A stretch of 64,000 nt of DNA from Riemerella anatipestifer ATCC 11845 = DSM 15868 (GCF_000252855.1 NC_017045.1:1736001-1800000), one strand, 5' to 3'. Counted from the first letter of the stretch, positions 24,550 to 34,389 are shown. Notes: generated by a model not told the origin, from the sequence alone. A program made the numbers and translations.

Positions 24550-25407
24550 ATGATTGCTATCGTAGATGGAGGTTCCACAAAATGTGATTGGGTAATTCTT
24601 AACCCCAACGGAAGTTTCAAACTCAAGACAGAAACCATTGGTTTTAATCCTAATATCATTCAGATTGATTTAATTCCGAAAGAAATTATGAAAAATCAGG
24701 ATTTAAGCCAACTTCAGTCTAGCGTTACCCAAGTATTCTTTTATGGCTCGGGGTGTGGTATTGCAGAGAATAAGGCAGTGGTAGAGCAGCAGCTAAAAAA
24801 GGTATTTACCAATGCGAAAATAGTAGTGAGCGAAGACCTTACAGCAGCAGCCTATGCCGCTTATAGAGGCGTACCTGCCATTGTTTGTATTTTGGGTACA
24901 GGCTCCAACTCTTGCTATTTTGATGGGACAAATGTGAGAAGCGATTTGCCCTCCTTAGGGTTTTTAATCGGTGATGAGGGGAGTGGCAGTGCTTTAGGAA
25001 AGCATCTTTTAAGACGATTTTTTATGAAGAAACTTCCCGCCGATTTACATCAGGATTTTGTAGATACCTATAACCTAAGTATAGAAGAGGCGATTAAAAA
25101 TATGTATCATAATCCTAGAGCTAATGCGTATTTAGCTAGTTTTAATCAGTTTATTGCTGAAAGAAAACAGCACCCTTATTTACAAAATTTAGTCTTTGAC
25201 GAAATGAAAAACTTTTTAGACTATCATGTGTTGCCTTACAAGGAAGCCAAAGAGGCCGAAATTAATTTTATAGGCTCCATAGCTTATGTTTACGAAGACT
25301 CTTTAAGAGCAGCAGCGGCAGAACTCAATCTTAGGGTAGGGACTATCGTGCAAAGACCCATAGAAAGTTTGGTAAATTATCACAAAAAATACATACTAGA
25401 AATTTAA
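24550..25407 (+). CDS. BadF/BadG-type ATPase, N-acetylglucosamine kinase-like
   Basis: A 285-residue ASKHA-fold kinase expected to phosphorylate N-acetylglucosamine or a related amino sugar with ATP. The phosphate-1 loop is DGGSTKCDW (residues 6-14), the phosphate-2 and adenosine region are CILGTGSNSCYFDG (about 115) and FLIGDEGSGSALG (about 140). The Cys in DGGSTKCDW and the GDEGSG loop match the NAGK subgroup of the BadF family. It starts 22 bases before the malic enzyme gene and shares its direction. It could serve amino-sugar recycling with the secreted GH3 enzyme at 10-12 kb; that link is inference. Confidence 0.85.
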   Translation: MIAIVDGGSTKCDWVILNPNGSFKLKTETIGFNPNIIQIDLIPKEIMKNQDLSQLQSSVTQVFFYGSGCGIAENKAVVEQQLKKVFTNAKIVVSEDLTAAAYAAYRGVPAIVCILGTGSNSCYFDGTNVRSDLPSLGFLIGDEGSGSALGKHLLRRFFMKKLPADLHQDFVDTYNLSIEEAIKNMYHNPRANAYLASFNQFIAERKQHPYLQNLVFDEMKNFLDYHVLPYKEAKEAEINFIGSIAYVYEDSLRAAAAELNLRVGTIVQRPIESLVNYHKKYILEI

Positions 25408-25429
25408 ACTTAATTATATAACGATTTAT

Positions 25430-27718
25430 ATGTCAAGTAAAACCAATAGAGACGAAAAAAACTTTAGACAAGCGGCTTTAGATTATCATAGAGCGGAGCC
25501 TAAAGGTAAAATAGAAGTAATCCCATCAAAACCACACTCCTCACAGAGAGATTTAAGTTTGGCGTATTCACCAGGGGTGGCAGAGCCTTGCCTTGAGATA
25601 GAAAAAGACCCTGCAATGGCGTACGAATATACAGGGAAGAGCAACCTAGTAGCAGTAATTTCTAACGGAACAGCCGTTTTAGGCTTAGGAGATATAGGTG
25701 CAGAGGCTTCTAAACCCGTAATGGAAGGCAAAGGGTTGCTATTTAAAATCTTTGCAGACATCAATGTGTTTGATATTGAAATAGACGAGAAAGACCCAGA
25801 TAAATTTATTCAGATTGTAAAAGCAATAGCCCCAACTTTTGGCGGTATCAACCTAGAAGACATTAAAGCTCCAGAGGCGTTCTATATAGAGCAAAGACTA
25901 AAGGAAGAGCTAGATATTCCGCTAATGCACGACGACCAGCACGGGACGGCAATCATCTCTGCGGCGGCACTTATCAACGCACTAGAGTTGGCAGGGAAGA
26001 AGATAGAAGAAGTAAAACTCGTGGTAAATGGGGCAGGAGCGGCAGCCATAGCGTGTACCAAACTTTATATGGAGCTAGGGCTTAGAAAAGAAAATATCTT
26101 GATGTGCGATAGCAAGGGCGTTATCAATCACAAAAGACAAAACTTAACGCCTGAAAAACTAGACTTTGTAGCAGAAACCGATTTAGAAACTTTAGAAGAT
26201 GCCCTTAAAGGAGCCGATGTTTTTGTAGGGCTATCCAAAGGCGATGTAATGTCGGCAGAAATGTTGAGTTCTATGGCAGAAAATCCTATTGTATTCGGTT
26301 TGGCAAATCCAACGCCAGAAATAGATTACAATTTGGCTAAAGCTACCAGAAGTGATGTAATTATGGCAACAGGGCGAAGCGATTATCCTAATCAGGTGAA
26401 CAATGTTTTGGGCTTTCCGTACATTTTCCGTGGGGCATTAGATGTTCAGGCTAAAGGGATAAACGAGGCAATGAAACTCGCTGCTGTAAAAGCCATTGCA
26501 GATTTAGCAAAAGAGCCAGTGCCAGAAGCGGTTATTTTGGCTTACAACCTTAAAGGGTTGAACTTTGGTAGAGATTATTTCATTCCGAAACCTTTTGATA
26601 ATAGGTTAATAACTAGAGTGTCCGTGGCAGTAGCAAAGGCTGCGATGGAAAGCGGTATTGCTAGGAAAAACATAGAAGATTTTGAAGCCTACGAAAATCA
26701 TCTTTTAGACAGAATGGGCAAAGATGAAAAACTCATCAGAATGATGCAGAATAGGGCTCGTTCTAATCCTAAGAGGGTGGCACTAGGTAATGGGGAAGAG
26801 TATAATGTGATTAAAGCGGCACAAATCCTTTACGAAGAAGGCATTGCAGAGCCTATTTTATTAGGAGACAAAAAGCTCATCAAAGAGAAGATGAAGGAGT
26901 TCGGTATAGAGCTTAATGTGAAGATTGTGGACCCTAACGATGAGGAACAGCAAGAGAACAGAAGAAAGTACAGAGAAACCCTTTGGAAGCTACGCAACAG
27001 AAAAGGAATCAACGAGTATAAAGCCAAAAGGTTTGTGAGAAATAGAGATTATTTTGGACCTTTAATGTTAAAACACGGTGATACTGATGCCCTGATTGTT
27101 GGTTTTTCAAAGAATTACTCTTCTGTACTAAAGCCTGTTTTGGAAGTGATAGAAAAAGAACCAGGTGTGGATAAGGTAGCCTCTATGATGATGATACTTT
27201 CAGGGAAAAAGCCGAGATTTTTTGCGGATACTTCCATCAACAAAAACCCCACAGCGGAAGATTTAGTTAATATTGCTAAAATGTCGGAGCTTACCGTGAA
27301 ATCTTTTGCCATAGAGCCAAGAATAGCAATGTTGTCTTACGAGAACTTCTCTAGTATTTCCGAGACTTCCCAAAAGGTAGCTAAAGCGGTAGAAATATTA
27401 CATAAGAAATACCCTAATATGGTGGTAGATGGTGAAATTCAGCCAGATTTTGCGATGAATTCTGACCACTTAGCAGATTATCCGTTTTCTAAATTAGGAG
27501 ATACCCCAGCTAATGTGTTTATTTTCCCGAATTTGGAGTCGGCTAATATTTCGTATAAGATTATTAGAGGAATGAGAGTGGCACAAACCATAGGACCTAT
27601 CCTTATGGGACTGAAACAGCCTGTACACGTATTACAAATGCGTTCTAGTGTAGATGAAATTGTAAACTTAGCCACAATAGCAGTGCTAGATGCTCAAAGG
27701 AGAGATGGTGCTAAGTAA
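25430..27718 (+). CDS. maeB: NADP-dependent malic enzyme with phosphotransacetylase-like C-terminus
   Basis: Converts malate to pyruvate and CO2 with reduction of NADP. Residues 1-430 are the malic enzyme half: [32 protein letters not shown] (metal site DDQHGT), and [15 protein letters not shown] as the dinucleotide-binding loop. From about 435 to the end lies a phosphate-acetyltransferase-like domain ([16 protein letters not shown]...[21 protein letters not shown]). This two-domain form of 762 residues is the usual MaeB architecture; the C-terminal part is regulatory and probably lacks transacetylase activity. A bidirectional terminator follows, shared with the convergent gene. Confidence 0.94.
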   Translation: MSSKTNRDEKNFRQAALDYHRAEPKGKIEVIPSKPHSSQRDLSLAYSPGVAEPCLEIEKDPAMAYEYTGKSNLVAVISNGTAVLGLGDIGAEASKPVMEGKGLLFKIFADINVFDIEIDEKDPDKFIQIVKAIAPTFGGINLEDIKAPEAFYIEQRLKEELDIPLMHDDQHGTAIISAAALINALELAGKKIEEVKLVVNGAGAAAIACTKLYMELGLRKENILMCDSKGVINHKRQNLTPEKLDFVAETDLETLEDALKGADVFVGLSKGDVMSAEMLSSMAENPIVFGLANPTPEIDYNLAKATRSDVIMATGRSDYPNQVNNVLGFPYIFRGALDVQAKGINEAMKLAAVKAIADLAKEPVPEAVILAYNLKGLNFGRDYFIPKPFDNRLITRVSVAVAKAAMESGIARKNIEDFEAYENHLLDRMGKDEKLIRMMQNRARSNPKRVALGNGEEYNVIKAAQILYEEGIAEPILLGDKKLIKEKMKEFGIELNVKIVDPNDEEQQENRRKYRETLWKLRNRKGINEYKAKRFVRNRDYFGPLMLKHGDTDALIVGFSKNYSSVLKPVLEVIEKEPGVDKVASMMMILSGKKPRFFADTSINKNPTAEDLVNIAKMSELTVKSFAIEPRIAMLSYENFSSISETSQKVAKAVEILHKKYPNMVVDGEIQPDFAMNSDHLADYPFSKLGDTPANVFIFPNLESANISYKIIRGMRVAQTIGPILMGLKQPVHVLQMRSSVDEIVNLATIAVLDAQRRDGAK

Positions 27719-27747
27719 TGATAGCTATCCAAATATTAAAGTAAACT

Positions 27748-27780
27748 AAAAAACCAAAGGCAAAAATCCTTTGGTTTTTT
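27748..27780. terminator. Bidirectional terminator between maeB and the convergent gene
   Basis: Perfect 13-base arms AAAAAACCAAAGG (27748-27760) and CCTTTGGTTTTTT (27768-27780); T tracts result on both strands. Confidence 0.92.
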
Positions 27781-27805
27781 TGTATTTATGAGAGGTAATA
27801 GCTAT

Positions 27806-29200
27806 CTAAAAATCAGAAGGCAAAGTTTCATAATAAATGCTTTTGGATAGGAACGAATTATTTTTGTTACTCTTGATGTCTTGCTTCATATATTCCTTAT
27901 CGTGGAAATATATTTGTGGATTTTTACGGTAATAGTTATCAATAATTTGCTGATGATTAAAGTCAAGACTTTGAATAAAATCATAATCTTGCCCTTTTCC
28001 TGTATTTATATTATAGGTAGTAATTAGGCTTCCCCAATTGATAAAACTACACGCTAGAATAGTGCCATAGAAATACCAAAACATATAGTTGAAAAGGTAA
28101 GCGTTAGTCTTTTTATTGATGACCTTAAGATAGGTGAAAAATAGTCCTATGATGCATAAAATAAGGAATATATAAACACCTAATCTTTTGTAAGTAAGTC
28201 CAAAATGTAAGATGTATTCAGTGTTTTTTATGCCTGCTGATATTACCAAAACAGCATTGAGTAGTAGCCAAACTTTAGCTAATAGTTTTAGGTGTTTGGC
28301 TTTTTCATCAAAATTAAAGTGAGATTTAAAATAAAATAATATTACCAATACCGCCATAATAATGGAAATGATGATGGTGTTGATGCGCTGATGAGTATCT
28401 GAAGAAAGTTGACTTGCAGAGATTCTGTCTTCAAAAAACTGTTCATAATTAAAGGTGCAAATAAAGATGAGGAGAAGTAAATTAAGCACCACAAAAGAGG
28501 CTACGCCGCTCATTCTTTCAGAATCTATATCAATAAAAGAATAGGTGGGAGTAGGCTTTTTTAAATGAAAATTTTTCTCAAATTGGTTACTAAGTAAACG
28601 ATTGTATTTTAAACTGAATTTTTCGGCAGAGAATAACCAATAGTTAAAAGTGAGGTAAAAACCTAAAGCACTTAGTGCAAGGATTTGAGGAATATCTAGA
28701 TTCCAATCAAAGTTGAGCAAGTCAGAAAAATGTTTACTAGCGGTACTGTAAATGAAGAAAAAGGTAACAAAAAATAACAAAGGAATAAGCCAGATAAATA
28801 ACCGCCCTTTTCTTGAGTCCGAAGAAGAAGATTTTACATCAAGCCAATAGTCAAAATTAAAGAATTTGCATACAAATGTAAATCCATTTATAATGCCTAT
28901 GGGAAGTGCTAGGATTGCCTTCATATTTCTATTTTGAGCTTTATATCTGAGTAATAAAACGGAAGTGATGAGGGCGGCAAAAGAAACAAAGTCCCCATAC
29001 CAAGCAAAGGCAAAAGACGAAAATAGACTTAGCACAAAGAGACTTAGAAAGGTTTTGGTTTTTCTTTGTTTTGGAGTGATAATGAGAGTAACAAGACTTA
29101 GTAAGACTCCCAAAATTCCTAGATTAACGCCGAGATTCTCTTGGTAAAAAAGAATAACAAACACCAGTGTGCTTCCGAAAATTAAATAATGTTTTTTCAT
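27806..29200 (-). CDS. Multi-pass membrane protein of DUF4173/DUF4153 type
   Basis: A 464-residue integral membrane protein with around 11-12 hydrophobic segments in the first 390 residues, ending in a short soluble tail (DFNHQQIIDNYYRKNPQIY) typical of the DUF4173/DUF4153 families. No catalytic motif is visible. It is the last gene of a likely three-gene unit: membrane protein, winged-helix regulator, then this gene. A palindrome 20 bases before its ATG matches one at the promoter of the unit, so it is probably under the same regulator. Confidence 0.75.
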   Translation of the reverse strand: MKKHYLIFGSTLVFVILFYQENLGVNLGILGVLLSLVTLIITPKQRKTKTFLSLFVLSLFSSFAFAWYGDFVSFAALITSVLLLRYKAQNRNMKAILALPIGIINGFTFVCKFFNFDYWLDVKSSSSDSRKGRLFIWLIPLLFFVTFFFIYSTASKHFSDLLNFDWNLDIPQILALSALGFYLTFNYWLFSAEKFSLKYNRLLSNQFEKNFHLKKPTPTYSFIDIDSERMSGVASFVVLNLLLLIFICTFNYEQFFEDRISASQLSSDTHQRINTIIISIIMAVLVILFYFKSHFNFDEKAKHLKLLAKVWLLLNAVLVISAGIKNTEYILHFGLTYKRLGVYIFLILCIIGLFFTYLKVINKKTNAYLFNYMFWYFYGTILACSFINWGSLITTYNINTGKGQDYDFIQSLDFNHQQIIDNYYRKNPQIYFHDKEYMKQDIKSNKNNSFLSKSIYYETLPSDF

Positions 29201-29220
29201 AATATTTTTATTTTAAAGTT

Positions 29221-29235
29221 CTTTGAATTTCAAAG
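29221..29235. promoter_or_regulatory. Candidate operator before the DUF4173-type gene
   Basis: The 15-bp palindrome CTTTGAATTTCAAAG lies in the 54-bp gap between the regulator gene and the membrane gene. Read on the other strand, the second site at 30197-30211 is CTTTGCATTTCAAAG, so 14 of 15 bases agree. A TCACTTTG just beside it on the minus strand is a near match to a -7 element. Confidence 0.6.
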
Positions 29236-29254
29236 TGAAAGAGTAAAAAAAAGT

Positions 29255-29545
29255 TTATTTTTTTAAAAGTTGTTCTAATAAATTGATATGGTTATTAAAT
29301 GCTTCTTTGCCCTCTAGTGTGGCTTTATAAGAGGTTTTAGGCTTTTTTCCTACAAATTCTTTTTTCATTTCTATATATCCAGCTTTTTCTAGTGCATTAC
29401 TATGGCTTGCCAAGTTACCATCGGTTACTTGTAAAATCGTTTTCATTTCCGTAAAATCAACCCATTCATTCACTATGAGTACAGACATTATTCCTAGCCT
29501 TACCCTATTTTCAAATTCTTTATTGAGTCGGTTAATATCAATCAT
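29255..29545 (-). CDS. Winged-helix transcriptional regulator (HTH_34/MarR-like)
   Basis: A 96-residue single-domain DNA-binding protein. Helices 2-3 (FTEMKTILQVTDGNLASHSN) contain the recognition helix, and YIEMKKEFVGKKPKTSYKAT is the beta wing; both fit the winged-helix domain found in small flavobacterial regulators related to ArsR/MarR proteins. There is no metal-binding cysteine set, so the signal is unknown. It lies between two membrane-protein genes, and palindromes upstream of each of these are its most likely targets. The co-regulated membrane partners suggest it answers to an envelope or metabolic state, but that is inference. Confidence 0.85.
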   Translation of the reverse strand: MIDINRLNKEFENRVRLGIMSVLIVNEWVDFTEMKTILQVTDGNLASHSNALEKAGYIEMKKEFVGKKPKTSYKATLEGKEAFNNHINLLEQLLKK

Positions 29546-29571
29546 AAAATAGATTTAAAGTGTAAAATAGA

Positions 29572-30189
29572 CTAGTCGTATTTTTTATACATAATAATCC
29601 CATACACAATATGAGCGACTCCAAAGCCTAAACTCCAAAACAGCAATCCCCAACCTAATAAAAGCATAGAAAGTACTCCTATAACACACTCTGTAATTCC
29701 TAAAAATTTGATGTCAGAGTAAGTATATTTTGAAGCATTGATAAGTGCCAACCCGTAAAAAATAAGCGTAGCAGGAGCTAATAGTACAAAATAACTATGG
29801 TATATCAGTCCGATACAAAATAGCCCACCAATGACCAATGGCAGAAATAAGTTGTAAAGTAAATCTTTCGTGGTGTTCGTCCAAATAGGGAGATTTTTCT
29901 TTCTACTTTTGTTTACGGTAAAAAATATTCCAAATCCAATGGATAGAACCAACACTACAATGGCGGTAATAATTAAATGAGGGATGAGTGGAGCAAGTTC
30001 AATATTCTGATAAGGGTTAAAATATTCAACCCCTGACTTTTTAAATAAGAAATAAACATAAGATGCTCCGAGTATTGCAAATAGCCCTGCTGAAATACCA
30101 GAAAAACCACTTAACGAAATGAAACGAGTACTTCGCTCCATCATAGAGCGGATATGAGATAAATCTTCTTGATAATTATTTTTAATCAT
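29572..30189 (-). CDS. Membrane protein of unknown function, first gene of the regulator unit
   Basis: A 205-residue protein with about six hydrophobic segments, starting MIKNNYQEDLSHIRSMMERS and then SGISAGLFAILGASYVYFLF. I choose the ATG at 30189; a longer frame to 30273 would run through a promoter and into the guaB terminator. The gene is 26 bases upstream of the winged-helix regulator and is driven by a consensus promoter whose -7 element overlaps a palindromic operator. I do not recognise the family beyond its recurrence next to such regulators. Confidence 0.75.
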   Translation of the reverse strand: MIKNNYQEDLSHIRSMMERSTRFISLSGFSGISAGLFAILGASYVYFLFKKSGVEYFNPYQNIELAPLIPHLIITAIVVLVLSIGFGIFFTVNKSRKKNLPIWTNTTKDLLYNLFLPLVIGGLFCIGLIYHSYFVLLAPATLIFYGLALINASKYTYSDIKFLGITECVIGVLSMLLLGWGLLFWSLGFGVAHIVYGIIMYKKYD

Positions 30190-30196
30190 AAAAGAA

Positions 30197-30211
30197 CTTT
30201 GAAATGCAAAG
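30197..30211. promoter_or_regulatory. Candidate operator overlapping the promoter of the regulator unit
   Basis: CTTTGAAATGCAAAG, within a 19-bp palindrome AACTTTG-N5-CAAAGTT (30195-30213). It covers most of the -7 element (30207-30214, minus strand), the position expected for a repressor site. Confidence 0.62.
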
Positions 30212-30237
30212 TTAAATTTTATTTTGAAATAGACAAA
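30207..30237 (-). promoter_or_regulatory. Promoter of the membrane protein-regulator unit
   Basis: Minus strand TTTG (30234-30237), 19-base spacer, TAACTTTG (30207-30214): a textbook Bacteroidetes promoter, 17 bases before the ATG at 30189. Confidence 0.85.
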
Positions 30238-30256
30238 CGAAAAATCAGTATTTAAT

Positions 30257-30293
30257 AAAAAAGCGATAATCAAAATTTGATTATCGCTTTTTT
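30257..30293 (-). terminator. Terminator of guaB
   Basis: Perfect 18-base arms (30257-30274 and 30276-30293) form a hairpin starting AAAAAAGCGATAATC, with six Ts at the end on the minus strand, 10 bases after the guaB stop. Confidence 0.93.
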
Positions 30294-30303
30294 ACTTTTA
30301 TGA

Positions 30304-31764
30304 TTACAAGGAGTAATTAGGAGCTTCTTGAGTAATAATCACATCGTGAGGGTGAGATTCTTTAAGACCGCTACCCGTTATTTTTACCATTTTAGAATCG
30401 GTTTGTAGTGATTTAATATCTTTCGCACCGCAGTATCCCATACCAGCTCTCAGTCCACCTGTAAGCTGGAATACCACATCTTCTAATTTACCTTTGTGTG
30501 GCACTCTACCTTCGATGCCTTCGGGTACAAATTTCTTAGCTTCGCTTTGGAAATAACGCTCTTTACCACCTCTTTTCATCGCAGCTAAGCTACCCATACC
30601 TTGGTAAGATTTGAATTTTCTTCCTTGGAAGATAATTTCCTCACCTGGAGCTTCATCGGTACCAGCGAATAGAGAACCAAGCATCACTGCATTAGCACCA
30701 CTTGCGATAGCCTTCACGATGTCGCCAGAAAGTTTAATTCCGCCATCTGCGATTACAGCAACATTTTTAGATTGAGCATACTCATAAACATTATATATTG
30801 CCGAAAGTTGAGGTACACCTACACCAGCCACCACTCTCGTGGTACAGATAGAACCTGGACCTACACCTACCTTTAGAACATTAGCACCAGCCTCAATGAG
30901 GTCTTTAGCAGCTTCTGCGGTTACAATATTTCCACCCACGATGTCTAGGTCTGGGAAGGCTTGTCGGATTTCCTTTATTTTGTCTAAAACCCCTTTAGAA
31001 TGTCCGTGTGCAGAATCTATGGCGATAATGTCCACTCCAGCTTTAACTAAGGCAGTTACACGCTCCATCGTATCTTCGCCTACGCCTACACCCGCACCTA
31101 CTATAAGTCTGCCGTTTTTATCCTTATTAGCGTGAGGATATTCTAATTGATTGTCTATATCTTTAATAGTGATAAGCCCTACGAGTTTAAAGTTTTCATC
31201 AACGATAGGGAGTTTTTCTACTCTGTTTTCTAGGAGGATATTTTTAGCTGTTTCAAGAGTAGTGTTCTTATCTGAAGTTACTAGATTGTCTTTCGTCATC
31301 AACTCTTCCACCTTCATATCCAAGTTTTCTTGGTATTTTACATCTCTATTGGTAATAATGCCTATAAGCGTATTATTGTTATCTACTACAGGCAGACCAG
31401 AGATTTTGTATCTAGACATCAGCTCTTTAGCTTCTCTTAAAGTATAGTCTTTAGAAAGCGTTACAGGGTCGGCTATCATTCCGTTTTCCGAACGTTTTAC
31501 CTTGTTTACTTGAGCAGCTTGTTCCTCTATCGGCATATTTTTATGGATAAATCCTAAACCACCCACACGAGCTAAAGCAATAGCTAAGTCGGATTCGGTA
31601 ACGGTATCCATCGCTGCTGAAACGATAGGTACATTCAGCGTAATTTTGTCGGTAAGACGAGATTTAAGTGAAACTTGATTGGGAAGTACCTCAGAAAAGG
31701 ACGGTACTAGAAGCACATCATCGAAAGTAATGGCTGTTTCTACAATTTTGTCTTGTATAGGCAT
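30304..31764 (-). CDS. guaB: Inosine-5'-monophosphate dehydrogenase
   Basis: Oxidises IMP to XMP with NAD, the committed step to guanine nucleotides, in the cytoplasm. The TIM barrel starts [14 protein letters not shown]; two CBS domains occupy about residues 90-205 ([40 protein letters not shown]). The catalytic cysteine loop is [18 protein letters not shown] near residue 300, followed by [17 protein letters not shown] and the flap [13 protein letters not shown]. The length, 486, is standard. It has its own promoter and terminator, so it is monocistronic. Confidence 0.97.
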   Translation of the reverse strand: MPIQDKIVETAITFDDVLLVPSFSEVLPNQVSLKSRLTDKITLNVPIVSAAMDTVTESDLAIALARVGGLGFIHKNMPIEEQAAQVNKVKRSENGMIADPVTLSKDYTLREAKELMSRYKISGLPVVDNNNTLIGIITNRDVKYQENLDMKVEELMTKDNLVTSDKNTTLETAKNILLENRVEKLPIVDENFKLVGLITIKDIDNQLEYPHANKDKNGRLIVGAGVGVGEDTMERVTALVKAGVDIIAIDSAHGHSKGVLDKIKEIRQAFPDLDIVGGNIVTAEAAKDLIEAGANVLKVGVGPGSICTTRVVAGVGVPQLSAIYNVYEYAQSKNVAVIADGGIKLSGDIVKAIASGANAVMLGSLFAGTDEAPGEEIIFQGRKFKSYQGMGSLAAMKRGGKERYFQSEAKKFVPEGIEGRVPHKGKLEDVVFQLTGGLRAGMGYCGAKDIKSLQTDSKMVKITGSGLKESHPHDVIITQEAPNYSL

Positions 31765-31777
31765 AGCACTTTCTTTG

Positions 31778-31809
31778 CAAAACTAAGGCTTTTTATTTAA
31801 TCTTACAAA
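31778..31809 (-). promoter_or_regulatory. Promoter of guaB
   Basis: Minus strand TTTG (31806-31809), 20-base spacer, TAGTTTTG (31778-31785), 13 bases before the ATG. Confidence 0.82.
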
Positions 31810-31844
31810 AGAAAATCAACTTGGCTTACCAATGTTAAGGAGAT

Positions 31845-33680
31845 TTAATCAAAGTTTTGTAGCTCTACTAGCTTTTTGTAAACGCCATTTCTAGCCATTA
31901 AGTCGTTGTGGTTGCCTTGTTCTATCACCTTGCCTTTTTCCATTACTAGGATTAAGTCGGCTTTTTGTATGGTGGACAGTCGGTGGGCAATGATGAGCGA
32001 AGTTCTGTTCTCCATCATTTTGTCTAAGGCATCTTGCACGGCTCTTTCGCTTTCGGTGTCTAGGGCAGAGGTAGCTTCATCTAAAATCATCACGGGTGGA
32101 TTTTTGAGTACCGCTCTTGCGATGGATATTCTTTGCTTTTGTCCTCCTGATAATTTATTGCCATCATCGCCTATATTGGTGTTGTACCCTGCAGAAAGGC
32201 TTTCTATAAATTGGTGTGCGTTGGCTATTTTAGCCGCAGCGATGACTTCTTCTTTGGAAGCATCTGGTTTACCCATTAAGATATTATTATAGACTGTATC
32301 GTTAAACAATACCGACTCTTGCGTAACCATTCCTAGCAGACTTCGGTAGTCTTTTAGTTTTAAATCTTTGATGTTGTTGCCATCTACCTCTATACTCCCG
32401 TTATTGACATCGTAGAACCTTGCCAAGAGGTTGGCGACGGTAGTTTTACCACTTCCAGACTGTCCCACCAATGCCACGGTTTTCCCTTTTGGTAAAGACA
32501 TAGAGAAGTTTTCTAGAATCTTATGGTCTTGGTCGTAGAAAAAGCTGATGTTTTTAAACTCAATGCTGTGGTTGAGATTATCAATAGCGATAGGATTGGC
32601 AGTTTCTTCCACCTTTAAATCATAATCTAAAACTTCCGAAACTCTCTCCAGACTTGCCATTCCGCCTTGTATAGACGATACGGCGTTAGATAGTTGTTTG
32701 GCAGGCGCAAGGATTTGATAGAAAATCCCCAAGAAAATAAGGAAAGTAGCTGGGTCGTTATTAGTCCCGTTGATAACACTGATGCCCGAAAACCAAGCGA
32801 TAAGTAACATCGTGATAGACCCCAAAAACTCACTCATTGGAGAGGCGAGCTCTCGTCTTCGGCTCATACCTATGGCGTATTTTTGCCAAAGGGTGGTGGT
32901 GGTGTCAAATCTTTTCTTTAGGATTTTATCCGCATTAAAGATTTTGATGACTTTGGAAGATTTTAAGGTTTCATCTACTAAAGAGAATAGGTTGCCTAGT
33001 TCTTCTTGTGCCGAGTTAGCTTGTCTTTTTAAACTTTTACCAACCCACGAAATCAACCACCCCATAATAGGGAAGACGATGAGTGAAAACAGCGTAAGCT
33101 GGGCATCTAGTAAAAACAAGGCGGTGAGCGAAAAAATAATCATGAATGGAGCATTCACAATATCTACTAATGCTCCCATAATACCACTTTCTATAGCACC
33201 GACATCGTTAGAGATTCTAGACATCATATCGCCCTTCCTTTGTTCTGTGAAGAACGATACGGGGAGTTTTAGAAATTTGTGATAGATGGCACTTCTTAAA
33301 TCTTTAGTAATCCCCACACGGTAGTTTACAAGGAGAAAAGACCCAAGGTATCTAGAGATATTACGAAGCAAAAACGCTACCCCTGTAATCACACATACCC
33401 ACGCCAGCACGGTGCTGCCGCCATAAATATCGTTATATATCTGTATTTTATAATAGACCAAATCTTTTAAGTAGCCAAAATAATTACTAATGTTACCGTC
33501 ATAGAAGGGCTCTTTGGTAGTGTCTATTTTATCTAACCTTAGGATAATCCTTAAAACAGGGAGCATAGAAAGCACCGAAAATATCTGAAGTACAGAGTAC
33601 AAAATATTAAAAAACATACTTCCCCAAAGGTACTTTTGGTGTGGTTTGGCGAAGCTTAAAATTCTATGTAAAGGTTTCAT
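31845..33680 (-). CDS. MsbA-type ABC exporter (fused permease-ATPase)
   Basis: A 611-residue half-transporter that would dimerise in the inner membrane to export lipid or drug-like molecules. Residues 1-340 are the type IV exporter membrane domain with six helices; residues 365-605 are the ATPase with Walker A GQSGSGKTT, Q-loop MVTQESVLFNDT, signature LSGGQKQRISIARA, Walker B VMILDEATSALD and the H-loop AHRLSTI. The MsbA-like order and the IERVSEVL-type linker favour lipid A or phospholipid transport, but multidrug export cannot be excluded. It has its own promoter element and terminates against guaB's promoter region. Confidence 0.92.
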   Translation of the reverse strand: MKPLHRILSFAKPHQKYLWGSMFFNILYSVLQIFSVLSMLPVLRIILRLDKIDTTKEPFYDGNISNYFGYLKDLVYYKIQIYNDIYGGSTVLAWVCVITGVAFLLRNISRYLGSFLLVNYRVGITKDLRSAIYHKFLKLPVSFFTEQRKGDMMSRISNDVGAIESGIMGALVDIVNAPFMIIFSLTALFLLDAQLTLFSLIVFPIMGWLISWVGKSLKRQANSAQEELGNLFSLVDETLKSSKVIKIFNADKILKKRFDTTTTLWQKYAIGMSRRRELASPMSEFLGSITMLLIAWFSGISVINGTNNDPATFLIFLGIFYQILAPAKQLSNAVSSIQGGMASLERVSEVLDYDLKVEETANPIAIDNLNHSIEFKNISFFYDQDHKILENFSMSLPKGKTVALVGQSGSGKTTVANLLARFYDVNNGSIEVDGNNIKDLKLKDYRSLLGMVTQESVLFNDTVYNNILMGKPDASKEEVIAAAKIANAHQFIESLSAGYNTNIGDDGNKLSGGQKQRISIARAVLKNPPVMILDEATSALDTESERAVQDALDKMMENRTSLIIAHRLSTIQKADLILVMEKGKVIEQGNHNDLMARNGVYKKLVELQNFD

Positions 33681-33699
33681 TAAATTTTTATATGGGTTA

Positions 33700-33707
33700 C
33701 AAAAATA
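33700..33707 (-). promoter_or_regulatory. -7 element for the ABC exporter gene
   Basis: Minus strand TATTTTTG, 19 bases before the ATG; no clear -33 TTTG. Confidence 0.5.
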
Positions 33708-33749
33708 AGTTTTTTATTTGTTATAGGAAATCTTTAAAACTTGATAAAA

Positions 33750-33786
33750 AAAACAGTCTTAGAATAATGGATTCTAAAACTGTTTT
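33750..33786 (-). terminator. Terminator of the DUF4293 gene
   Basis: Fifteen-base arms (33750-33764, 33772-33786) pair except at one position, and a run of nine As on the plus strand (33745-33753) gives the T tract on the minus strand. Confidence 0.85.
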
Positions 33787-33813
33787 CACTCAAAATAAAA
33801 ATCGTTGTGAAGT

Positions 33814-34206
33814 CTATCGAAGTCTGTCTACAGATTTTACAAGCCTTTCGTCTTTCTCTATATACACATTTGCGATTAGCAAACATACAATAGAGATAAA
33901 CGAAAATAGTGGCTCAATACCTTTCTCAGGAAAATCTATTCCTCCAGGTAAGTTTAGTAACCAGTAAATCAATACACCTATCAACAAAGCGTTTATAAAA
34001 ATGCTGATACGGTTCAGCATCATTTGTCTTTTTCTATTTTTAAAACTGAAAATACTAAGAGACAGAAGTACTACCAGTAATCCGCAACCTAATAGAATAG
34101 GCAGATTCCCCATAGTCATAACTTCTACATCTTGAGATGATACAAAAAGAAATACAGCTCCCATAGTAGCCAAAAACATCCAGATAGTTTGTATTCTTTG
34201 AAGCAT
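33814..34206 (-). CDS. DUF4293 membrane protein
   Basis: A 130-residue protein with four predicted membrane helices, starting MLQRIQTIWMFLATMGAVFL, the characteristic opening of the DUF4293 family of Bacteroidetes. The C-terminus is a short charged tail (EKDERLVKSVDRLR). The gene is divergent from rho with interleaved promoters, an arrangement often kept in flavobacteria. No functional residues stand out. Confidence 0.88.
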   Translation of the reverse strand: MLQRIQTIWMFLATMGAVFLFVSSQDVEVMTMGNLPILLGCGLLVVLLSLSIFSFKNRKRQMMLNRISIFINALLIGVLIYWLLNLPGGIDFPEKGIEPLFSFISIVCLLIANVYIEKDERLVKSVDRLR

Positions 34207-34237
34207 CGGTTTAGTTGTATAGTTTTAAATTGTAGTG

Positions 34238-34270
34238 CAAAAATAGGAATAATTTTTTGTATTTGTCAAA
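34238..34270 (-). promoter_or_regulatory. Promoter of the DUF4293 gene
   Basis: Minus strand TTTG (34267-34270), 21-base spacer, TATTTTTG (34238-34245). It overlaps the divergent rho promoter. Confidence 0.75.
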
Positions 34271-34285
34271 AATAATGTAGATTTG
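34256..34285 (+). promoter_or_regulatory. Promoter of rho
   Basis: TTTG (34256-34259), 18-base spacer, TAGATTTG (34278-34285). The ATG is about 100 bases downstream, leaving a long leader with an ACTCT/AGAGT hairpin near 34315-34330 that could be used for autoregulation. Confidence 0.75.
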
Positions 34286-34389
34286 CAGTACAGATTCAGT
34301 ATAAACTCTTACTCAACTCTTGGGTAGAGTGGCACTTTTTTAGATTAAATAATCCACATTTTTAAATATTACAGAAATATAATTCAATT

